A DNA stretch of 8,450 nt from JBDHUX01 sp039809405 (GTDB taxonomy: Bacteria > Patescibacteriota > Gracilibacteria > Absconditabacterales > Absconditicoccaceae), in NCBI GenBank assembly GCA_039809405.1, contig JBDHUX010000043.1, positions 1 through 8,450 on the forward strand, given 5' to 3'. Numbering within the stretch: position 1 is the first letter of the stretch; each line of letters begins with the position of its first letter. A program made the translations under genes and the position numbers. The notes beneath the pieces are model-generated. The model was not told where the DNA came from and did no database searches. It saw only the letters and a list, made by a program, of their open reading frames with translations. Shown piece after piece: positions 1 through 6,455 of this stretch.

Positions 1-369
1 GCCAAAACATGATTTGCAAGTTTCTTGTACCTAGAGGTATTGGATGCTTCTTTTTCATTAGACTGAGTTATATGAGCATTTGCGCTGTCAAGTAATATAT
101 TTATAATAGCTGCTTGATTGGGCATAGGTGCTTTCTTTGTCCGTAGTTCTACTATATATATGCTAGAAAAATGAACTCTTTCTTCGTACCGCTATATACA
201 ACATGGCGCTTTTTATGCTGTGATAGCTCTTGCAGTTATGATGTTTGTGTGAACTATAATACATCTCCCAGAAGTGCTTGTATGAACGATATGACTATTA
301 TTTATAGTACTTTCATTGTATAGTTCTTGGAAAGTAAATAAAAAACCTCTCTACAATCAAGACAACTAA
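1..369 (+). CDS. DUF475 / TerC-like integral membrane protein, 3' part
   Basis: This is the C-terminal 122 residues of a polytopic membrane protein whose start lies upstream of the window; it ends at TAA 367-369. The reading frame is open only if UGA is glycine, with eight in-frame UGAs against three GGN glycines. The translation contains FLYLEVLDASFSLDG, then GVIGAFAL, GLGIGAFFVRS, YIQHGAFYAVIALAV and IHLPEVLVGTIGLLFIVLS. These are the conserved blocks of the DUF475 family, related to TerC membrane proteins, as I remember it. Acidic residues in the EVLDAS and LDG blocks sit in helices and would suit ion binding or transport, but the substrate is not established. At least three hydrophobic helices are visible, then a short polar tail (KVNKKPLYNQDN). 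UGA falls on family-conserved glycines, which supports both the call and the code. The family call is strong; the function is unknown. Confidence 0.88.
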
Positions 370-593
370 TATTATCATATATAATTCAAATTGGATCATC
401 TTATAAAATGCTTAAACGTGTGGGTATTTTTTGTTTTGCGTTTCTTATCTGACATAAATCTTACAAAAATCTATTGACAAAGAGAGAGAGAGAGAGATGA
501 TTATAAACTTGATGTCCAAAAGTGGGCACCTTGTTCTTTAACAACTTCAATCATTCAATATCAAATTGTTTCACAAAAATTAATCTTATATTT
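370..593. other. Intergenic region upstream of the coiled-coil/lipoprotein cassette
   Basis: This AT-rich 224-base gap follows the DUF475 stop. It holds a TTGACA box at 474-479 followed directly by an (AG)8 repeat (481-496), described separately, and then about 90 bases of untranslated leader before ATG 594. A frame from GTG 522 is also open and in phase with the downstream gene, but it would place 24 extra residues ahead of the membrane anchor, so ATG 594 is preferred. On the minus strand a 27-codon frame (372-455, table 25) encodes a very basic peptide (begins MSDKKRKTKN). It may be chance and is not called as a gene. No convincing terminator for DUF475 was found. Confidence 0.5.
474..507 (+). 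promoter_or_regulatory. Possible promoter with (AG)8 repeat between the -35 and -10 boxes
   Basis: A consensus -35 box TTGACA (474-479) is followed by A and then eight AG repeats (481-496). Two candidate -10 boxes follow: GATTAT (499-504, spacer 19) and TATAAA (502-507, spacer 22). With the repeat at its present length neither spacing is ideal. Loss of one AG unit gives 17 bp to GATTAT, and loss of two gives 18 bp to TATAAA. This is the arrangement expected of a promoter tuned by slipped-strand changes in repeat number. The boxes and repeat are seen directly; promoter activity and variability are inferred. Confidence 0.5.
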
Positions 594-1220
594 ATGCAGA
601 ATTATGGTAAAGTAAGATGGCTATCGGTAGTGTTGCTACTGTTTACCATCACCTACATTACTTATCTTTTTGAAAAGGATAGTATAGCTAGGATTACGGC
701 TGAAATTCTTGTTGGTAAAAAATACACCAACGAGATGTTACAAAAAGTGGTATTTGATGCCACTAGTAATAATGACTCTATTATCAAGCCCATCAAGACT
801 GATATAGAAAACTTACAAAGTACTTTGAGATCAGAACTATACCGTGCAAAGATAACTAGAGATAGTTTGTTTTGTATACTAGAAGATCAAAATAATCAAC
901 TATCTGAGCTGAGAAAAGATCTTGATAGTGTACAAAGTGCAAGAAATTCGTTTACTTCAAACCAAGATAGTTTATATGTTTTATATAATAGACTATCTAG
1001 TAGTGTAGTGAAAATGAAACTGACAAATATCTTCCAGCGAGAGCAACCAAAAACTCTTTTGGATAGTATGAGAGTGGTCTTCATTCCTGGTGAAAATAAA
1101 AAAACTCCTTTGAATAGCATGAAAGCATTCTATGTTCCGGGCGAAAATACTCCCAAATTTATATTTACTGAGAATCAAACCACCCCCGAAAAAACAAATA
1201 AACATTGATTAACAAAGTAA
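594..1220 (+). CDS. Membrane-anchored coiled-coil protein, unknown function
   Basis: A 208-residue protein I do not recognise. Start ATG 594 places a short basic N-terminus (MQNYGKVR) directly before a single hydrophobic helix (about residues 9-26), then a long polar, mostly helical region. Residues about 70-145 show heptad-like Leu/Ile spacing with recurring [RQ]DSL elements, suggesting a coiled coil. Near the C-terminus a 17-residue unit occurs twice in tandem (bases 1050-1100 and 1101-1151), sharing the pattern [DN]SM[RK] followed by PGEN. Topology is probably one membrane anchor with the rest outside. UGA occurs only near the end (1206-1208), where table 25 adds GLTK before TAA 1218-1220; under the standard code this UGA would be the stop. 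All four internal glycines are GGN, unlike the neighbours. The next gene begins 11 bases after the TAA, so the two are probably co-transcribed. No Shine-Dalgarno is visible. Confidence 0.7.
1050..1151 (+). repeat. Two tandem 51-bp coding repeats (17-residue units)
   Basis: Two adjacent 51-bp units (1050-1100 and 1101-1151) lie in frame inside the coiled-coil protein gene. Their translations share K-T-x-L-x-S-M in the first half and P-G-E-N in the second. Synonymous differences separate the copies (for example AGT/AGC for Ser, GGT/GGC for Gly, CCT/CCG for Pro), so the duplication is not recent and the peptide pattern has probably been kept by selection. Confidence 0.75.
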
Positions 1221-1231
1221 AAACAAAGAAA

Positions 1232-1663
1232 ATGAGAAAAGTATTATTTTTTATCTTGATCCTTGTAGGATTCGGTTTATTTTTTACCTCTTGCGTTGAA
1301 GAGGTAGGAGTAAATAAGATAGAAACATCTACAGCAAGTAATAGATCTATTGCTCTCGCGATGATTATCGACACGACTTTCACAAAAGATCAGATAGATC
1401 TAATTATCAAATTAAGTACTGGTCAAGTTGTATCTGCATCTAGCGGATCAACTTCTTTTGACGCAATTAATCTTGTCCAACTGCTTGATATGTCGTCCAA
1501 AGTTGATCTATTGTTGAAGCAAGAGAGAGTTGAAGTTGTAAAGGATTTAAGTCCAGCCACTGTAAAAAAGTGGATGAAAAATAATCCAAAAGAGACGAAG
1601 GAAATTGTAAGAGAGCTTATCTCTACATCTCCAGAGATATTTGAATGATTTGAAGCCTGTTAA
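1232..1663 (+). CDS. Small predicted lipoprotein, unknown function
   Basis: A 143-residue protein with a clear lipoprotein signal: MRKV, a hydrophobic core rich in Leu/Ile/Phe, then FTSC with the acylated Cys at residue 21. The mature part begins VEEVGVNK, is Ser/Thr-rich, and ends in a charged helical region (KKWMKNNPKETKE). No family is recognised. ATG 1232 is chosen over the in-frame TTG 1205 because it starts the signal peptide cleanly and avoids overlap with the upstream gene; AAAGAAA just upstream is only a weak ribosome site. UGA occurs only at 1646-1648, where table 25 adds GFEAC before TAA 1661-1663; under the standard code this UGA would be the stop. All five internal glycines are GGN. 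It is probably co-transcribed with the coiled-coil protein and followed immediately by a strong terminator, so the pair forms a closed unit acting at the cell envelope. Confidence 0.7.
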
Positions 1664-1667
1664 AAAC

Positions 1668-1708
1668 AAAACTACCAATAATATAGTGTATTCACTTGAG
1701 GTAGTTTT
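1668..1708. terminator. Bidirectional intrinsic terminator
   Basis: The outer stem AAAACTACC (1668-1676) pairs with GGTAGTTTT (1700-1708). A smaller inner hairpin AGTG-TATT-CACT (1685-1696) stacks inside the loop. On the plus strand a T run follows (to 1710), and on the minus strand the stem runs into TTTTGTTTTT. It lies between convergent genes: the lipoprotein (+) ends at 1663 and dut (-) ends at 1746, so it should serve both. Confidence 0.82.
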
Positions 1709-1745
1709 TTACTTATCCTATTATCTTCATATATTTACAAACATT

Positions 1746-2258
1746 TTACTTACCAGTGGAGTGAAGTCATCAAATTCATCTATCGGTAGGAAATATCTTA
1801 TCACAGTTGTCATACAAGTCTGTGTCACAGATTAATTTTAGACCTGGCGCTATATCGTCTCATATGGTTTGATTTTCTGGGATATAAGTGGGACAGAACT
1901 CTATCTGACAAACCCTTGTTCACTTGCCCAACTTGACTACTTGATCAGATATGTTTCGCAATTGAAGTCGATACTCTCATCTATAGTCAGAGTCTATGAT
2001 TGCTACCGCATTTGCAAGAGTAACTCACTGCTTGGTGGGGAGTCACGATCTAGCATACACCTTACTATGTCGTCAGTGTGGTATTACTGTCTTTATCCCA
2101 GCTGATACTATGGTTATTTTACCTGGATTTATAATTGTATCGTCGCTTACACATAAGTCTAGACAGACAGATCATGTAGTTTTTCTCTCTGGTAGTAGAG
2201 TAGGATCTTTTGCTATGATAAGTATAGTTTTTTCTATATTGTGTTGATTTATATCCAT
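1746..2258 (-). CDS. dut: dUTP diphosphatase (dUTPase)
   Basis: Hydrolyses dUTP to dUMP and pyrophosphate, keeping uracil out of DNA and feeding dTMP synthesis; cytoplasmic and normally a homotrimer. The 170-residue translation (UGA = Gly, ten UGAs) shows the five family motifs in order: TGSVCLDL (28-35), ARSGL (69-73), AIIDSDYRGE (86-95, with the catalytic Asp region), GTRVCQIEF (113-121) and RGIGGLHSTG (160-169). Three of the UGA glycines are in motif 5. The spacing between motifs 4 and 5 is about 38 residues, longer than the roughly 18 of the E. coli enzyme, and includes several Cys and Asp. The start ATG 2258 gives a normal N-terminus; no Shine-Dalgarno is visible. It shares the terminator at 1668-1708 with the convergent lipoprotein. 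Pyrophosphate made here is a substrate of the Ppa encoded two genes upstream. Confidence 0.95.
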
Positions 2259-2292
2259 GATACGATTATCATTTATTTTAAAATAAAAAGAT

Positions 2293-2326
2293 AGATATAA
2301 AGATAATCAGATTATAATTTATATCT
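2293..2326. other. AT-rich 34-bp palindrome between dut and the thioredoxin-like gene
   Basis: Outer arms AGATATAAA (2293-2301) and TTTATATCT (2318-2326) enclose a second perfect inverted repeat ATAATC-A-GATTAT (2303-2315). Read on the minus strand, it is followed by CTATCTTTTTATTTT, so it could be a weak A/T-rich terminator for the thioredoxin-like gene (ends 2424). It also lies just upstream of the dut start and could be an operator. The sequence does not decide between these. Confidence 0.45.
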
Positions 2327-2423
2327 ACCTAATATATGATGCTTTATTTGTCGTTTTATTTATTATCAGGTATTTTTAATGTATAAATCCGATAATTTGC
2401 AATTATGATTGTTTTTATAGCTG

Positions 2424-2795
2424 CTATGATCATGTGTTGATAGTAGTAAGTGGGCAGTTTGTTTTACTTGCTATAGCTTCAAGTGGTTGAGTTCATTGCA
2501 ATGTACTTCCATTCGCAAACCTCCATGTAGGATATCATGTAACTCATGCTGACTGACATAACGCACTTTGTTTGTCACAATCAACAAAATTTACATACTT
2601 CATAGATACCCCAAACATAGCTTTCTGATCTTTACAGTGTGGACATCACTCTGTTCCATAAAATGTTGCTCATGCTTTTGTTATGCATTCAGCAAATGAT
2701 ATCAATTCTGATCATCATGTTCATCATGTCTTTTTGCTGCAACCAACTATTGCTATAGAGAGGACTAACACTCATACTAATAGTAATTTTTTCAT
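2424..2795 (-). CDS. Thioredoxin-fold lipoprotein with CPHC motif
   Basis: A 123-residue envelope protein read with UGA = Gly (11 UGAs). The signal peptide MKKLLLVGVLVLSIAIVGC ends in a lipobox IVGC with the acylated Cys at 19. A short linker contains TGGTGG, whose four glycines are all UGA. The thioredoxin-like domain has GATFYGTEGCPHC with a CPHC redox pair at 51-54, then YVNFVDCD, and the cis-proline motif GVTGYPTW at 84-91. Two further cysteines (73, 80) lie in the VDCDKQSALC stretch. The pattern resembles the thioredoxin-like domain found fused to or beside VKOR (vitamin K epoxide reductase) homologues, which make disulfides in exported proteins; no VKOR is in this window. A role as membrane-tethered thiol oxidase or reductase outside the cytoplasm is inferred. 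It lies between ppa and dut on the same strand with 114- and 165-base gaps. It stops at TAG. Confidence 0.88.
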
Positions 2796-2909
2796 AGTGA
2801 ATTTGTTTAAGTTATATAAAGATTAAATTTCTAATATTTTATATTAATTGATATGCTATCAGATACTATAAATGATATCGGCACAATAAGATTATTTTAT
2901 TGTATGTGT

Positions 2910-3455
2910 TTATCAATGTTGTTTTTTATAGGTTCCTATTGCCATATCTATAAGTTTATATGCTTCCTGTTTATCCCTAAATCATCATATCTCTACTTTA
3001 TCATACTTTCACTTTTCTAATTTTTTATACTCTTTGAAGAATCAAAGTAACTCTTCTTGGGAGTGTTTATTTAAATCTTCTATTGAATTTACATGATCTC
3101 GTCTAGGGTCTATTTTATGACTCGGCACACAGACTAACTTCATATCTGGACCATCCTGATCTTGTGTGTGTATCATTCATATAACTCTGGATTTCACTAT
3201 GCATCACATAGGCACGGGATGAGTTGTGAGTAGTATTACGTCTATAGGATCTCAGTCACCTTCTAGAGTTTGAGGTAAAAAACCATAATCAAAATTATAG
3301 AACATCTGATGGTATAAAGTTCTATCAAGCTCAAAATATCACTCTGGCCTATACTCTATTTTATTTGAAGTTCATTTACTTATCTCTATTACAACATTTA
3401 ACAATCAATTCTCTTTGTCGGCGTAAGTACTTAGATTTTTTTCTAAATTTATCAT
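2910..3455 (-). CDS. ppa: Family I inorganic pyrophosphatase
   Basis: Hydrolyses pyrophosphate to phosphate, pulling nucleotide and macromolecule synthesis forward; a cytoplasmic Mg2+-dependent enzyme. The 181-residue translation (UGA = Gly, 11 UGAs) contains NVVIEISKGTSNKIEY (substrate-binding Lys and Glu), LDRTLYHQMFYNFDYGFLPQ, the family signature EGDGDPIDV (65-73, metal-binding aspartates), VPMGCIVKSRVIGMI, and QDQDGPDMKLVCVP (98-111) with the later acidic residues and the conserved Lys. Length agrees with bacterial family I enzymes (about 170-200). The C-terminus EKGKYDKVEIGGFRDKQEA also fits the family. It starts at ATG 3455 with no Shine-Dalgarno and stops at TAA. A good promoter is seen 34-62 bases upstream. 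It is the first gene of the minus-strand run ppa, thioredoxin-like lipoprotein, dut, although the gaps leave room for further promoters. An imperfectly supported hairpin (2883-2903) lies just past the stop. Confidence 0.96.
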
Positions 3456-3488
3456 TTGACTTATGTTATTTATATAAATTTATCTACT

Positions 3489-3517
3489 ACTATATTATTA
3501 TCACATGCTATTGTAAA
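3489..3517 (-). promoter_or_regulatory. sigma-70-type promoter for ppa
   Basis: On the minus strand the -35 box TTTACA (plus 3512-3517) and -10 box TATAGT (plus 3489-3494) are separated by exactly 17 bases, each matching consensus at five of six positions. The -10 box lies 33 bases upstream of the ppa ATG at 3455, a suitable distance. Confidence 0.65.
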
Positions 3518-3701
3518 GTAAGCACAAGTACAAATTTATATTATAAAATGCTACGATACTATATCTAGTCTATAAAGACAGTCATAGGACAACATCTATA
3601 CACCTATGCAGAGATGACTAAAACATAATTATCTTATCTTATATATCAAATATATTATTTGTAATATTTATTCATTATAATTGTTTATATCTCAAATAAA
3701 A

Positions 3702-3730
3702 TTGACATGATAGTAATTATATTTGATAAA
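3702..3730 (+). promoter_or_regulatory. Possible promoter for the sigma4-HARE gene
   Basis: TTGACA (3702-3707) is followed after 17 bases by GATAAA (3725-3730), a four-of-six match to the -10 consensus. It would produce a long leader of about 215 bases that includes the 22-bp duplication. In DNA this AT-rich, chance matches are common, so the call is moderate. Confidence 0.4.
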
Positions 3731-3896
3731 GTTGTAAAAATCATAAAAATAACTTGAAAATAGATTTATATTTTATATTTATTATAGTAGGTATGATAAT
3801 AATAAGTTATTAGTTGATTATCTAGTACTTACTGAGAAATAGTATAGTTTTATATAAGAGACTTACTATCTACCTCCGTATTTATCATCATCAAAC

Positions 3897-3940
3897 AATA
3901 CAGACTAATTTATATCCAAATACAGACTAATTTATATCCA
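3897..3940 (+). repeat. Perfect 22-bp tandem duplication before the regulator start
   Basis: Bases 3897-3918 and 3919-3940 are identical 22-bp units beginning AATACAGACTAA and ending TATATCCA, with no spacer. A partial third match (ACAATATCCAAA, 3942-3953) runs into the start codon. The second copy ends 12 bases before ATG 3953. A period of about two helical turns puts both copies on the same DNA face, as for paired operator sites. Alternatively they act in the mRNA leader, or are a neutral recent duplication. Confidence 0.85.
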
Positions 3941-3952
3941 CACAATATCCAA

Positions 3953-5047
3953 ATGACTTTTACAAAAAAAGTTGATGAATCAACACTAGAAATTGATTTA
4001 TCTGTCACAAAAATTGCAGATGTTCTACAGTACTGCAAGCCTAAAGAACAATTTGTTCTAATCAAGAAATTTGGTTTGAGTAACAATAAAGAGATACCAC
4101 TACAGCAGATCGGCAATGAATTTGGTATGACTAGGGAGAGAATAAGGCAGATAGAAAATCAAGGATTAATGAGATTTAGAAGATTGGTAGTAAATAATGA
4201 TAAATACCTAAATATCATCCAAATCGCTAAGGATGTGTTGGATCAAAATGGCTGATTATTATCTTGGAGTAAACTTATATCCAAACTTATAGATAAAAAA
4301 ATATCAGACCTATCCCCACAGGAACTAAAAGTAGTATTATTATCGGATTTTGATATAGTCAGCCTCACTAGAAATAAATATCTAGAAAAGTGTTTCTACC
4401 TTGACCCTATCTATGAAACAGCACTTACAGATATGGCTAAGTATATACAAGACCACTTTGCGAAACATAGCAATAAAGAACAAGATATGTATAATTTTAT
4501 AGACCAGGTTAAATCTATATACGAATCCAAATACCCAAATATAATTTATTTTTCAAATAGTCAATTTTATACAAATTTATTCGAAGTAATAAGAGACATA
4601 TCTACATTTGATGGTAAGATATGATCATCTAAATGTCCAGTAGTTAATCCAAAGACTATAAAAGCAAAGATATTATATGTATTTTCAGTTGTAAATAAAC
4701 CACTGCACTATAATGAAGTAGCAAATAAAGTAATGGAATATTTTCCAAATAAAGTAATCAAAATTTCTACGGTACACAATGAGATGGTCAAATCTCGTGA
4801 TGAATTTGTAAATATATGACTTGGTATATATGTACCTAAAACACGATGATACTTGGGTTGACAAGTGAAAGACATACTTATAAGAGTCATTAAAAAAGCT
4901 GGCAGACCTATGGCCATCAAAGAACTCACACAACACGTCCTAAAAGAAAAAATGGTTAGCCCAAATACAATATCACTAAACTTACATAAACATAAAGATT
5001 TATTTCTAAAAAATAGCGAAGGTCAATACTACCTAGCTAAGAAATAA
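3953..5047 (+). CDS. Transcription regulator: sigma-70 region 4 fused to two HARE-type HTH domains
   Basis: A 364-residue protein obtained by reading five UGAs as Gly; under the standard code it breaks into fragments. The N-terminal part (about 25-80) is a sigma-70 region 4 helix-turn-helix: LQYCKPKEQFVLIKKFGL, then IPLQQIGNEFGMTRERIRQIE, the signature that recognises -35 elements in true sigma factors. No region 2 is present, so it cannot act as a complete sigma factor. The middle (about 101-230) is helical and unassigned. The C-terminus holds two winged-helix repeats: about 232-304 (KAKILYVFSVVNKPLHYNEV, ending IGLGIYVPK) and 305-364 (VKDILIRVIKKAGRPMAIKE, ending EGQYYLAKK). These match the HARE-HTH type found in RNA polymerase delta subunit (RpoE) and in proteins fused to sigma4 domains. 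A role modulating RNA polymerase is inferred. The start follows the 22-bp tandem repeat; no Shine-Dalgarno is seen. Confidence 0.85.
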
Positions 5048-5090
5048 AATCTGCTTCATGATACAAAACTGTTTATAATCTATAATATAA

Positions 5091-5124
5091 AAAAATATAG
5101 GTATCTTTGTATATCTATATTTTT
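5091..5124. terminator. Bidirectional intrinsic terminator
   Basis: AAAAATATAGGTAT (5091-5104) pairs with ATATCTATATTTTT (5111-5124) as a 14-bp stem with one G-T wobble and loop CTTTGT. T runs occur on the 3' side in both directions. It sits between convergent genes: the sigma4-HARE regulator ends at 5047 (+) and the phosphotransferase ends at 5160 (-). The stem is A/T-rich, but position and symmetry support the call. Confidence 0.75.
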
Positions 5125-5159
5125 ACTTTATATATTAGCTCTATTTGGTGAGCATCGCT

Positions 5160-5981
5160 CTATATACTTCATAATGTATCTACTATTTTTTTAGAGCTTT
5201 CTATGTCTCACATACTTTTATATATCTCTGCAAGATACATTTTTATTGTTTTTTCTACTGACGCATAAAACTCACCATCTCGATCTACTCTGTACTCTTT
5301 TTCAAATCACTTTTTTAATTGTGACTTGTTTTTATTCCATCTTGTGTTCATAAGATATGCTATATCAAAGTAATTTGCTCATCGTCATACTCTACCTGAT
5401 GGATCTAATATGGCTGATATATGATAACCTGATCTATCTTCTATGAACAGGCAATTGTGAGGACTAAAATCTCCATGCAGTAAAATAAATTTACTACTAC
5501 TTTTATTTAGACATGCTCTAAGTTGTTCAAGATTTTTATTATATGCAGTTTGGTCAAATATTTGCACATTGTCCAATGACAAGTAATCTATCATCTTCTG
5601 TATTTCATTTTTTTTATCTATACCTAAAGGCATATTTATACTATGTAATTTTTTTATAGCATAGCCAAGTTGTAATCATATCGTGTACCGATTATCTTCA
5701 TTTATATTATTCACTACCTCTTTTCAATTTTTCCCCTCTTTGTACTCTATGATAAGTACATTATTTCACTTTGTATCTATTAGTTTTGGGAAAAGAGTAT
5801 CTATGTTTGCCATATATCAAAAGAAATCAATCTCTCTTTGTAGATCGTCTCAGACTTTTACAACTACCTTCTCTCAATCCTTCAATTGCACAAGGTAGAC
5901 TTGATTTGTAAGTCCTCAGCTTAGTTGCTTTATATCTGTTATCTCTTGTCAGACGATCTCACTGATATTACTGCTAATCAT
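5160..5981 (-). CDS. APH-fold phosphotransferase (aminoglycoside/choline kinase-like)
   Basis: A 273-residue kinase-fold protein with 13 UGA glycines. The glycine-rich nucleotide loop is LSGGLTNQVYLVQL (20-33), the ATP-binding Lys is in VVVKV (39-43, Lys42), the catalytic loop is LLHGDFSPHN (167-176; Asp171, Asn176), and the second metal site is ILDPSGRVGRGANYFDIAYL (Asp193), close to the GRSGRADKWYDIA type seen in APH(3') enzymes. The family transfers ATP phosphate to small molecules such as aminoglycosides, choline, ethanolamine or sugars. The actual substrate cannot be told from sequence, and resistance should not be assumed. Starting at ATG 5981 gives full length; no Shine-Dalgarno is visible. 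It is the last gene of the murG-nuclease-MoxR-cupin run, 27 bases after the cupin, and ends at TAG before the terminator at 5091-5124. Confidence 0.9.
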
Positions 5982-6008
5982 ATTTATATCAAATTATAGA
6001 TAATAGTA

Positions 6009-6419
6009 TTACTCCGTTGTCCTACCATCAAAATCTGCCTCATTATCTTCTGCTTCTTTTTTGGTTTCTCTAATTATACCATCTTGGTGATGAGGAGGTG
6101 AGTATATGGTGTACATTTTTAGATCTTGGGTATCAGAGGTGTTGATTATATTATGTTTTGTCCCTGATGGTATCACTACAACAAATCCATCTGATATTTC
6201 GTATCTATTCTCATCTATGATACATAGTCATTGTCAAGATTCCCATCTGAAAAATTGATCATTCCCTTCATGTATCTCTTCTCAAATATCTTCTCATGGT
6301 TCCAAGCTCATCAATACAAGTTGCATATGTTTACCTGTATAAAGTACTTTACGAAAATACTCATTTGCTATAGTGTCTTGTTCTATATTTGTACAATATC
6401 ATTTCATAATTATATTCAT
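6009..6419 (-). CDS. Cupin-domain protein
   Basis: A 136-residue single-domain beta-barrel protein with five UGA glycines. Cupin motif 1 is PGEDIGEEIHEGNDQFFRWE, followed by SGQG. It gives His50 and Glu60 as likely metal ligands, with the usual second His of HxH replaced (sequence around 52-55 is GNDQ). Motif 2 is DGFVVVIPSGTKHNIIN with His89. The tail LKMYTIYSPPHHQDG, followed by RETKKEAE, is typical of a widespread small cupin family of unknown substrate, some members being annotated as mannose-6-phosphate isomerase-like. The DQFF variant with one His missing appears to be normal for this subfamily as I recall it. A binding or enzymatic role on a small molecule is inferred. It lies 36 bases downstream of the MoxR gene and 27 bases before the phosphotransferase. 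A second in-frame ATG four codons in is an alternative start. Confidence 0.88.
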
Positions 6420-6455
6420 TCACAATATAAATCTACATATTTTAAATCTATTTAC

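Larger units (their letters stand above)
3456..3952. other. Divergent intergenic region between ppa and the sigma4-HARE regulator
   Basis: This very AT-rich 497-base region has no supported gene on either strand, including with UGA read as Gly; the longest frames are 14-25 codons apart from stop-free runs without a start. It contains the minus-strand promoter for ppa (3489-3517), a plus-strand promoter candidate (3702-3730) and a perfect 22-bp tandem duplication (3897-3940). If the plus promoter is used, the regulator mRNA has a leader of about 215 bases. Short overlapping inverted repeats (AGTCAT 3580-3585 with ATGACT 3614-3619; CATAGG 3583-3588 with CCTATG 3603-3608) could fold in alternative ways, but nothing links them to a known RNA. 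Confidence 0.6.

Noticed and set aside
1..125. Minus-strand frame starting MPNQAAIINIL at 125
   Set aside because: The plus-strand frame over the same bases gives conserved DUF475 blocks, so this is a shadow.
896..1383. Three minus-strand frames of 70-74 codons
   Set aside because: They overlap the coiled-coil and lipoprotein genes, which have clear membrane and lipoprotein signals; the antisense frames show none of these.
1869..2247. Two overlapping plus-strand frames of 78 and 83 codons
   Set aside because: They are antisense to dut, whose five motifs on the minus strand are unambiguous; neither resembles a protein family.
2883..2903. Hairpin ACAATAA/TTATTGT after the ppa stop as a terminator
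   Set aside because: The stem is 7 bp and A/T-rich, and no T run follows on the minus strand, so it is not called.
3580..3619. Overlapping short inverted repeats that could fold as a switch-like RNA
   Set aside because: Stems are only six base pairs, no riboswitch or small RNA consensus is recognised, and no gene is positioned to use them directly.
4433..5047. Separate small genes (63 and 60 codons) in the plus strand after the sigma4 domain
   Set aside because: They are fragments of one continuous 364-residue ORF once UGA is read as Gly, not independent genes or frameshifted remains.
5683..5898. Plus-strand frame of 71 codons rich in Phe and Ser
   Set aside because: It is antisense to the phosphotransferase N-terminal domain, which has the glycine loop and ATP-binding lysine in the correct order.
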